Of a stretch of 64,000 bases of DNA, positions 44,767-52,594 are shown piece by piece. Where the stretch lies: assembly GCF_048571275.1 (NCBI RefSeq), contig NZ_CP182357.1:372001-436000 (forward strand), read 5' to 3'. The notes beneath the pieces are model-generated. The model was not told the DNA's origin. It saw only the letters and a program-made list of their open reading frames with translations, and did not search any database. The DNA comes from Marinarcus sediminis (GTDB lineage: Bacteria > Campylobacterota > Campylobacteria > Campylobacterales > Arcobacteraceae). The translations under genes and the position numbers were made by a program. The first letter of the stretch is position 1, and each line of letters opens with the position of its first letter.

Positions 44767-45783
44767 ATGCTTAAAAATTTTAAAAAAGACAGATGTTATA
44801 TTATTGCTGAAATTGGTGGTAATTTTGTAACTTTTGATGAAGCAAAAAAGTTAGTAGATTTAGCGTATGAGTCAGGAGTAGATGCCGTTAAATTACAAAC
44901 TTATAGGGCTGATACCATCGTAACTAAAACAGCTAAATTTGATTTGGATAATGTGGGAGAGATGGTACAACATGAGCTTTTTGAAAAATATCAAATTGAT
45001 TTTGCGTTGCATAAAAAAGTATTTGACTATATCGACTCTAAAGGGTTAGATTGGTTCTCAACACCTTCTCATAAAACAGATGTCGATATGCTTGATGAAT
45101 TAGGCGTATCAGCTCATAAATTAGGTGCAGATGATGCTACTAATTTACCTTTTATACAATATGTAGCTTCAACCAATAAACCAATACTACTTTCAAGTGG
45201 CATGTGTACTTTAGAAGAAGTAAGAGAAATGATAAATGCTTGTTTAGTGATGGGAAATGATAAGATCATACTGTTCCACACAGTTTCAAACTATCCGACA
45301 TATCCAGAACAAGTCAATCTTTTAGCTATGCAAACGCTTAAAAGAGAGTTTCCTTTTTTAACAGTTGGCTTTTCAGATCACACTATTGGGAGTACTGCTT
45401 GTTTTGCTGCTGCTTGCATGGGAGCTGAAGTAGTAGAAAAGCATTTTACTTATGATAAAAATGCAGATGGACCAGACCACCAACTTTCAGCAAATCCTCA
45501 AGAGATGAAAGAAATAGTTGATAGAATCAGAGAATTTGAAGTTATGAAAGGCTCAGGTGCAAAAAAACCAGTTGGAAAAGAGATAACCAATAGAGCAAAA
45601 AATAGAAAAAGTATAGTCACCATCAAACCGATAAAAAAAGGTGAGTTGTTGAGTATGGAAAATATCGATATCAAAAGACCAGGGCATGGCATTGAACCAA
45701 AATATTTTGATCAGATTTTAGGGAAAAGAGCCGATAAAGATTTAAAAGAAGATGAAGTTTTATCTTGGAGTGATTTGTCTTGA
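44767..45783 (+). CDS. NeuB-family sialic/legionaminic-type acid synthase
   Basis: The 338-residue protein has the NeuB TIM-barrel signature (CYIIAEIGGNF, GADDATNLPF, SDHTIGSTACFAA) and a C-terminal antifreeze-like SAF domain (about 275-338). The family condenses PEP with an N-acyl hexosamine or deoxy-diamino sugar to give a 2-keto-3-deoxy nonulosonic acid. Which sugar cannot be told, since PseB/C-type or LegC enzymes are not adjacent. It overlaps the cytidylyltransferase by 4 bases. Confidence 0.9.
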   Translation: MLKNFKKDRCYIIAEIGGNFVTFDEAKKLVDLAYESGVDAVKLQTYRADTIVTKTAKFDLDNVGEMVQHELFEKYQIDFALHKKVFDYIDSKGLDWFSTPSHKTDVDMLDELGVSAHKLGADDATNLPFIQYVASTNKPILLSSGMCTLEEVREMINACLVMGNDKIILFHTVSNYPTYPEQVNLLAMQTLKREFPFLTVGFSDHTIGSTACFAAACMGAEVVEKHFTYDKNADGPDHQLSANPQEMKEIVDRIREFEVMKGSGAKKPVGKEITNRAKNRKSIVTIKPIKKGELLSMENIDIKRPGHGIEPKYFDQILGKRADKDLKEDEVLSWSDLS

Positions 45784-46457
45784 AAATAGGGATTATCATA
45801 CAAGCGAGAATGGGTTCAAGCCGATTACCAGGAAAAGTTTTAAAAAAAATTGGAACTAAAAATCTGCTTGAGCATATTTTATTTAGACTTTCAAAGCTAA
45901 AAAATAATGTAGAAATTATTATTGCTACGAGTAATCTGTCACAAGACGATGCTATAGAATCTTTTTGTGCGCAAAATAATATCGATTGTTTTAGAGGATC
46001 AGAATTAAATGTCTTGGAAAGATACTACCTGTGCGCAAAAGAAAATGATTTTACTCATATAGTAAGACTTACAGGAGATAACCCTTTTACAGACATAGAA
46101 GAGCTGGATCATCTGATAGATTTACATGTAAGCTCATTTGCTGACTATAGTAGGTCTTTTGCAGTCCTTCCAAAAGGTGTTGGTGGTGAGATATTTACAT
46201 TTGATGCATTAGAACAAAGCTATAACAATGGCTTTAAAGAAAATCACATAGAACATGTCAATGAATATATTGAGGAAAATGAACATTTATTTACCATAGC
46301 AGAGCTAGCTGTAAATGCAAATAAAAGAAGACCTGATCTTAGTCTTACTGTAGATACGCCAGAAGATTATAGAAAAGCCTGCTTTATAGTGGAACAAAGT
46401 AAAAATGAATACATCACTACTGAGGAAGCAATAAAACTATGTTTGCAATATGTATAG
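45780..46457 (+). CDS. SpsF-type cytidylyltransferase
   Basis: The 225-residue protein opens with IIIQARMGSSRLPGKVLKKIG, the NTP-binding loop of the SpsF/NeuA-like group, followed by LTGDNPFTDIEELD. SpsF-like proteins are usually taken as CMP-sugar synthetases. It uses a TTG start overlapping the NeuB stop, so it is a good candidate to activate the NeuB product with CTP. Confidence 0.85.
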   Translation: MKIGIIIQARMGSSRLPGKVLKKIGTKNLLEHILFRLSKLKNNVEIIIATSNLSQDDAIESFCAQNNIDCFRGSELNVLERYYLCAKENDFTHIVRLTGDNPFTDIEELDHLIDLHVSSFADYSRSFAVLPKGVGGEIFTFDALEQSYNNGFKENHIEHVNEYIEENEHLFTIAELAVNANKRRPDLSLTVDTPEDYRKACFIVEQSKNEYITTEEAIKLCLQYV

Positions 46458-47389
46458 AAGCTTCTCATAGCAAAGGAATGGGGCATCTCTTTAGAATGCT
46501 TAATTTTACTGAATATTTAAAAAGTAAAAATGAAGATTTTATATTTTTAATAAATGATAATGAAAAAACAAAAAACATTCTACACGAAAAAAATATAAAT
46601 TTTGAAGTAGTAAATTTATCTGATTATGATAGTAACTGGGAGAGTGCGTTCATAAAACAATATGACATTAACTACTGGATAAATGACAGACTAGAAACAG
46701 ATATTAATCATGCAGAAAATATTTTAAAAAATAGTTGCAAACTAATAACCTTTGATGATTTAGGAAGTGGTGCAAGACTAAGTGATATAAATGTGTGTGG
46801 ACTTTTTTTTAATAAAGAAAATATAGAAGCTAAAAAGATTTTAAAAGGTATAAAATATTTAATTTTAAATCATGACATAGATACATTTAAAAGAGAGAGA
46901 AAAGATATACAAACTATTTTAGTTACTTTGGGTGGTAGTGACACCTATGGTGTGACTATAAAAGTTTTAAAATTATTAAAAAAGTATAAACTTAAAGCAA
47001 CTATTCACATAGGTCCATCTTTTGAACATAATGATGAGCTAAAACAAGAGTTGACAGAAAATTTTGAAGTAATAAATTTTATACCGTCATTGATTGAAGA
47101 GTTCGCTAAATATGACTTAGCAATTACAGGTGGTGGTGTCACGCCATTTGAGGCAAATGCTTCTGGTCTTCCTTGTTTAATCATTGCAAATGAGCTATTT
47201 GAGATTCCAAATGGAGAGTTCTTAGATAGTATCAATGCTAGTAAGTTTTTGGGATATTATGAAAGTATAAACGAAGATGTATTTAAAAATATTTTTGAAC
47301 TAAATCTAACAGAAATGAGTAAACAAGGACTTTCCCATCTCAACACTAAAGCAACAGAAAAAATATATAAGGAAATTGTAAATAAATGA
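46439..47389 (+). CDS. pseG: PseG-like UDP-sugar hydrolase/GT-B protein
   Basis: The 316-residue protein has the PseG layout: GMGHLFRMLNF near the N terminus (the GxGHxxR loop), then ITFDDLGSG, LVTLGGSD and ITGGGVTPFEANASG for the GT-B C-domain. PseG removes UDP from UDP-2,4-diacetamido-trideoxyaltrose. With NeuB and a cytidylyltransferase on either side this points to a pseudaminic-, legionaminic- or related branch. It overlaps both neighbours by 4-19 bases. Confidence 0.8.
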   Translation: MFAICIEASHSKGMGHLFRMLNFTEYLKSKNEDFIFLINDNEKTKNILHEKNINFEVVNLSDYDSNWESAFIKQYDINYWINDRLETDINHAENILKNSCKLITFDDLGSGARLSDINVCGLFFNKENIEAKKILKGIKYLILNHDIDTFKRERKDIQTILVTLGGSDTYGVTIKVLKLLKKYKLKATIHIGPSFEHNDELKQELTENFEVINFIPSLIEEFAKYDLAITGGGVTPFEANASGLPCLIIANELFEIPNGEFLDSINASKFLGYYESINEDVFKNIFELNLTEMSKQGLSHLNTKATEKIYKEIVNK

Positions 47390-48081
47390 GAAAAACAGTA
47401 GTCATACATCAACCAGATTTTTTATCATACTTAGGATTTTTTCATAGATTACTTCATTCTGATTTATATATTGTTCTTGATGATGTACAGTTCGTAAAAT
47501 CTAATAATAGTTGGACGCATAGAGATAAAATTAAAACACAAAATGGGGATCAATGGCTGACCATAAATGTAAAAAAAGCTTCTAGGGATACAAATATAAA
47601 TGAGATATTATTCAGTGATACTATAAATTGGAAAAAACAAAATTTAGATTTATTAAAGCAAAACTATAGAAAAGCAGAATATTTTGATGAAATATTTCCC
47701 TATCTTGAAAAATTATATTCTCATGATTATGAAAAATTGTCTGAGTTTAATATGGCTTCCATATTAATGCTTATGGAGTTATTTGATATAAAAATAGATA
47801 TAGTTTATTCATCTACTTTAAAAACAACACAAGCTAAAAGTGAAAGGTTGGTTGAACTACTGACTCAAGTTGATGCAACTCATTATCTTTCTGGAGTTGG
47901 GGCAAGAGATTATCATAAAGATGAGCCTTTTGATACAGCTGGTTTAAAAGTTGTTTGGCAAGAATTTAAGCATCCTATATACCCTCAATTGCATGGCGAA
48001 TTTATACCATACCTTAGCAGCATAGATATACTTTTTAATTGTGGTATAAAAAGATCAAGAGAAATTTTAAGGAGTATATAG
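47386..48081 (+). CDS. WbqC-family protein, second copy
   Basis: The 231-residue protein is a paralogue of the WbqC protein at 33350 (shared WTHRDKIKT and DQWLTINVK region, and THYLSG-VGA-RDY in the middle). Its chemistry is unknown. It overlaps the PseG-like gene by 4 bases and the PIG-L gene follows directly. Confidence 0.85.
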   Translation: MRKTVVIHQPDFLSYLGFFHRLLHSDLYIVLDDVQFVKSNNSWTHRDKIKTQNGDQWLTINVKKASRDTNINEILFSDTINWKKQNLDLLKQNYRKAEYFDEIFPYLEKLYSHDYEKLSEFNMASILMLMELFDIKIDIVYSSTLKTTQAKSERLVELLTQVDATHYLSGVGARDYHKDEPFDTAGLKVVWQEFKHPIYPQLHGEFIPYLSSIDILFNCGIKRSREILRSI

Positions 48082-48708
48082 ATGAATGTATTGGCAATAG
48101 GTGCTCATTTTGATGATATTGAGTTAGGTTGTGGTGGAGCATTGGCAAAGCATGTTTCAGATGGGGATAATGTATATGCTTATGTAGCGACAAAATCAGG
48201 TTTTACAAATCATCAAAATATAGAAATACGCTCAGATGAAGTTGCTACTACTGAAGGTGAAAATGCTATGAAAGTCTTAGGTGTAGAGCTTATTAAGGGA
48301 AGTTTTAATACCTTGGAAGTAGAATTTATAGACAAATTAAATCTTGAAATAATTAAAATTGTAGAAGATAAGAAAATAGATACAGTATATTCTCACTGGA
48401 TGGGCGATATTCACCATGACCATCAAGCGGTTGCAAGAGCTTCGCTTCATAGCTGTAGACATGTTTCAAGACAGTTAATGTATCGAAGTAATTGGTACCA
48501 TTCAAACCTAGATTTTAAAGGCAATTTCTATATTGATATTTCCCATTTTTGGGAGAAAAAAAAGCAATCTATTGAAGCTCATATTTCGGAGATGGATCGC
48601 ACAGGTAGTAAATGGATCGAATTTTTTCACAATGAGGCAAAAAATGCAGGGCAAAGAATTGGTGTAGAAAAAGCCGAAGTTTTTGAGGTTGTAAAATGGT
48701 TGAATTAG
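48082..48708 (+). CDS. PIG-L-family deacetylase
   Basis: The 208-residue protein has the metal-binding AHFDDIELGCGG (family AHPDDE, here Phe for Pro) and a later HHDHQAV. These enzymes remove N-acetyl groups from sugars (PIG-L, LmbE). It may trim an N-acetylated precursor or product of this locus. The stop overlaps the next gene by 13 bases. Confidence 0.85.
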   Translation: MNVLAIGAHFDDIELGCGGALAKHVSDGDNVYAYVATKSGFTNHQNIEIRSDEVATTEGENAMKVLGVELIKGSFNTLEVEFIDKLNLEIIKIVEDKKIDTVYSHWMGDIHHDHQAVARASLHSCRHVSRQLMYRSNWYHSNLDFKGNFYIDISHFWEKKKQSIEAHISEMDRTGSKWIEFFHNEAKNAGQRIGVEKAEVFEVVKWLN

Positions 48709-50465
48709 TTGATAAAAAAGTATTTTTATCAACTACTGCACTTGAAGAATTTTGGGATAAGAATGCTAAAAATGGTGTATTCTTAGGCGAATGGTGTAAG
48801 TTATATGATAGAAAACAAGAGTACGAAAAATTAAAATTTGACACATTGGAATATCTATGGATTAAAAAAGACAATATAGATGAGGGAATCAAGTATTGTG
48901 AAGAGATTTATCCAAAAGTATTAAATAAATTAGTTTTTATATTAAATAAACAACATAATTTAGATAAAGATTATCTTTATTGGGATATTCTTTTGAAGCC
49001 ATGGCTTACAATATACATACAGATTATTTATGATAAGTATAGACATATAAAGCTAGCTTATGAGAAGTATAATAGTATATACACTTACGTATTAAGTGAA
49101 AAGTCTTATCAATGCATATATATTCCAGTTCAATTTTTATCTCAAGTAATGAACAAAGATGCATACAATTTACAATTATATTCGCAAATAATTAGATTTC
49201 TAAATATAGAGTGTACAGAAATAGATTTTAATATAAAAACGGACGAAATATATTTAAAAACTAAAGTATCGAATAAAGAAATAGTATTACGAACAATATC
49301 AAGAATTTTTAATAAAATATTCAATAAATACACTATTTTAATAGCAAATCCATCTTTTAAACAAGAAAGTATAAAAAAAATATTTCATTTATGGTTAAAA
49401 TCTGGATTTTTATTTTCATTTAATAATTTTAAGTATGATATTGATGTTAAGTATGATAGAAATCTACAATTACGACATAAACTATTTACAATAGATGATC
49501 AAGATAAAAGTTTTGAGAATTTAGTATTTAATACATTTGTGTATAATTTTCCAATTTTATATCTTGAGGGATATTCCAATTTTAATGAAAAAGTTCATAA
49601 CTTGAATATACCAATACCAGACATGATTTACACGTCGCAATTAATTCATAGTAATGAAATATTTAAATTTTACGTTGCAGATAATTATTCTAAATTTATA
49701 AAGTGTTATGGACAGCATGGAGGGGGATATGGTGTTGATGTTATAAATATACCTGAAGAAATAGAGAAAAACTATGCAGATATTTATTTTTCTTATGGTT
49801 GGAAGGAAGAAAGTAAAGTAAGACCTTTGTCTATGGCACCATTTTCTAATGATAAAATTACCGATAATGGTGAAATTAATTTAATACTTAATTCAATGTC
49901 AAGATATTTTTATAAGTTTACGTATCAACCAGAAAGTACTAAGGGGGGTATATCTTTAAAGAATATTCAGTTATTTTTAAATAATTTAAGAAATGTGTAT
50001 AAGGTAAGCGTAAGATTATATCTTTATGATTTCCAATTAAATACTAAGAAAATATTATTAAATGATAATAAATTACTATCTTTAGATAATGAAACAAGTT
50101 ATTCACAAAAGCTAATTTCTTCACGCTTAAATATTTTTAGCCATTTCTCAACAGGGCATCTTGAGTCATTATCAATAAATAAGCCAACAATAATAGTAAT
50201 TCCAGCAGATGTATATCATTTTAGAGATAATGCTAAACCTTACATACAAAAACTAAAGGATGCAAATATTTTATTTGATAATCCTATTGAAGCATCTGAA
50301 TTTGTAGATAATGTATATGGACATATAGATACTTGGTGGTTGTCAGATAAAGTACAAAAAGTTAGAGAAGAATTTTGTTATCTCTATAGCAGAACATCAG
50401 AAAATTGGGCTGATGAGTGGATAAAAGAGTTTACTTCTATTTTGGAAAATGATGCAAGAAAGTAG
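48696..50465 (+). CDS. LIC12162-family putative transferase
   Basis: The 589-residue protein has the family opening FLSTTALEEFWDKN, FLGEWCKLYDRK and a C-terminal GT-B-like part with IFSHFSTGHLESLSINKPTI in parts. This matches the LIC12162 putative-transferase family known from leptospiral O-antigen loci; the donor and acceptor are unknown. No membrane segment. It overlaps the flippase gene by 17 bases. The upstream start overlaps PIG-L by 13. Confidence 0.7.
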   Translation: MVELVDKKVFLSTTALEEFWDKNAKNGVFLGEWCKLYDRKQEYEKLKFDTLEYLWIKKDNIDEGIKYCEEIYPKVLNKLVFILNKQHNLDKDYLYWDILLKPWLTIYIQIIYDKYRHIKLAYEKYNSIYTYVLSEKSYQCIYIPVQFLSQVMNKDAYNLQLYSQIIRFLNIECTEIDFNIKTDEIYLKTKVSNKEIVLRTISRIFNKIFNKYTILIANPSFKQESIKKIFHLWLKSGFLFSFNNFKYDIDVKYDRNLQLRHKLFTIDDQDKSFENLVFNTFVYNFPILYLEGYSNFNEKVHNLNIPIPDMIYTSQLIHSNEIFKFYVADNYSKFIKCYGQHGGGYGVDVINIPEEIEKNYADIYFSYGWKEESKVRPLSMAPFSNDKITDNGEINLILNSMSRYFYKFTYQPESTKGGISLKNIQLFLNNLRNVYKVSVRLYLYDFQLNTKKILLNDNKLLSLDNETSYSQKLISSRLNIFSHFSTGHLESLSINKPTIIVIPADVYHFRDNAKPYIQKLKDANILFDNPIEASEFVDNVYGHIDTWWLSDKVQKVREEFCYLYSRTSENWADEWIKEFTSILENDARK

Positions 50466-51945
50466 TCTAAAAAAACGGTATGTTATTAAACTTTTTGCCA
50501 ACATTATAAATATTTTGTTAAATGCAATTATAATAGCTATCATTCCAAAAGCACTTGGTCCTGTATATTATGGTCAGTTTGTGTACTTGCAAGATTTTTT
50601 TAACAAAACTATAAGTTTTTTGGACATGGGGAGCTCTATGGCTTTTTTTATCAAGCTTAGTGCTAGACATGATAGAAAAGAACTGATAACCTTTTATTTC
50701 CTTTATTCGTTTATAGTTTTATGCTTGATATTGAGCTTTGTATATATGAGTGATATTTTTAGTTTTATTCATTATATTATTCCTGATATATCACTAGAAT
50801 ATATTTATATGGCGTTAGTGTTAGGTTTTTTTACATGGTTTACCCAAATATTTATCAAGATATCCGATGCATATGCTTTAACAGTTTCTGTTGAACTTAT
50901 CAAAATAGGTCACAAAGTACTCTCTTTATTATTGTTGCTATTTTTTGTCTATCAGTTAGCTTTTGATTTAAAGTTGTTCTTCTACTTTCACTATATAGCT
51001 CTTATCACTTTTTTACTCATCATTTCATGGCTTTTTATAAAAAAAGAGATATTCAAAAACATTCTCAATTCGCAATTTTCAATTCTCAAGTTAAGCAAAG
51101 AGTTTATCATCTACTGTCATCCACTTTTAGTATATAGTATCATTGGATTTGTGGCAGGACTTTTTGATATATGGCTGCTTCAAAAAGTTACAGGCAGTGA
51201 GCAGATGGGTTTTTATGGACTTGCATATAGTTTGGCAGCCATGTGTTTTTTATTTACAAGTGCGATGACTCCCATAATTACGAGAGAGTTTAGTAAGTCT
51301 TACGAACAAAAAGATTTAGAAGCTATGCGAAAGCTTTTTTATAGATATATACCTATGCTTTACAGTATAGCTACATATTTTTCAGTCTTTATATCTGTTC
51401 AAAGTGAAAATGTATTGATGATATTTACGGATGAAAAATTTAAAGACGCTTTTTTAGTGCTAGTTATTATGGCACTTTATCCTATCCATCAAACCTATGG
51501 GCAATTAAGTGGCAGTATATTTTATGCAACTGGACAAACTAAACTTATGAGAAATATTGCTTTATTTACTATGCCATTAGGAATTGTTATTTCATTTATA
51601 TTTATTTATCTTTTAGATTTGGGTGCAGTTGGCTTAGCCTATAAGATGTTGATAGGACAAGTTATAGGAGTGAATATTCAGTTATATTTTAATGCTAGGT
51701 TTCTAAATTTAAAGTTAAAGTATTTTTTATGGCATCAGATTTATTCAATATTTTCTTTCGTTATTTTAGCTTATATTGCATCAAATATATTAGTTTTTAA
51801 TGTATCACTTTTTGATTTCCTATTTTCAGGATTTTTATATACGATTTTAGTAATAATATTCGTTTATATTTTTCCACAAGTTTTCGCTATAAAAAGAGAT
51901 GAAATCGATTCATTAATAATAAATTTTGTCAAAAAGTATAATTAA
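50449..51945 (+). CDS. Wzx-like polysaccharide flippase (MOP superfamily)
   Basis: The 498-residue protein has 12-14 expected membrane segments of the oligosaccharidyl-lipid flippase fold (PKALGPVYYGQFVYLQDFFNKTI in parts; TSAMTPIITREFSK in the middle). It should move the undecaprenyl-linked repeat unit to the periplasm. Together with the Wzy-like gene at 62776 it identifies a Wzx/Wzy pathway. Overlaps its neighbours by 17 and 0 bases. Confidence 0.85.
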   Translation: MMQESSLKKRYVIKLFANIINILLNAIIIAIIPKALGPVYYGQFVYLQDFFNKTISFLDMGSSMAFFIKLSARHDRKELITFYFLYSFIVLCLILSFVYMSDIFSFIHYIIPDISLEYIYMALVLGFFTWFTQIFIKISDAYALTVSVELIKIGHKVLSLLLLLFFVYQLAFDLKLFFYFHYIALITFLLIISWLFIKKEIFKNILNSQFSILKLSKEFIIYCHPLLVYSIIGFVAGLFDIWLLQKVTGSEQMGFYGLAYSLAAMCFLFTSAMTPIITREFSKSYEQKDLEAMRKLFYRYIPMLYSIATYFSVFISVQSENVLMIFTDEKFKDAFLVLVIMALYPIHQTYGQLSGSIFYATGQTKLMRNIALFTMPLGIVISFIFIYLLDLGAVGLAYKMLIGQVIGVNIQLYFNARFLNLKLKYFLWHQIYSIFSFVILAYIASNILVFNVSLFDFLFSGFLYTILVIIFVYIFPQVFAIKRDEIDSLIINFVKKYN

Positions 51946-51988
51946 ATTTACTTTTATTATAAAAAAATATCTGAGGTGGTATAGCAAT

Positions 51989-52555
51989 ATGAAGAGCTTT
52001 TTACGAGATATATTAATGTCTTTCCCTGGAAATATTGGCTATGTTTTAAGAAGAATTGTTTTTAAAAAGATTTTTTCTGTAAATAATATAACAATAGGAA
52101 GAAATTCTTTTATGTCATATCGGAATATAACTATTGGCGAAGATTTCCGTATTGATACAAATGCACTTATTGCAGCAGAAAATGGAAGTTTGAGTATTGG
52201 GAAAAATGTAGGGCTTATGTCTAATTCACAAATAAATGCGAATCGGTCAAGAATCACCATAGGAAATTATGTTCTTATTGCACCTAATGTTGTAATACAA
52301 GGAGTTAATCATAATTGTGATATTACAGGTAAACCTATATTATTTTCTGGAGACCAAAAAGATAAGAATTTTATAGATATAGGTGATGATGTTTGGATAG
52401 GAGCTAATGCGATTATTACACCGGGTGTAAGAATTGGAAAAGGTGCAATTATTGGAGCAGGTTCCGTTGTAACAAAAGATATACCAGAATATATGATAGT
52501 GGGTGGAATTCCAGCTAAGATTATTAAAAAGAGAACAGAATGTCTAACAAAGTAA
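51989..52555 (+). CDS. Left-handed beta-helix acetyltransferase
   Basis: About 188 residues from ATG 51989, which has GAGGTGG upstream; an ATG at 51926 within the flippase gene would add 21 residues. Hexapeptide repeats (ITIGRNSFMS, SIGKNVGLMS, IGDDVWIGANAIITPGVRIGKG in parts) and the ending YMIVGGIPAKIIK fit the maltose/chloramphenicol-acetyltransferase-like group. Probably O- or N-acetylates a sugar of this locus. Confidence 0.88.
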   Translation: MKSFLRDILMSFPGNIGYVLRRIVFKKIFSVNNITIGRNSFMSYRNITIGEDFRIDTNALIAAENGSLSIGKNVGLMSNSQINANRSRITIGNYVLIAPNVVIQGVNHNCDITGKPILFSGDQKDKNFIDIGDDVWIGANAIITPGVRIGKGAIIGAGSVVTKDIPEYMIVGGIPAKIIKKRTECLTK

Positions 52556-52594
52556 ATAATTATAGCAAGAGTATTTTTATCATAAGGTTGAACA

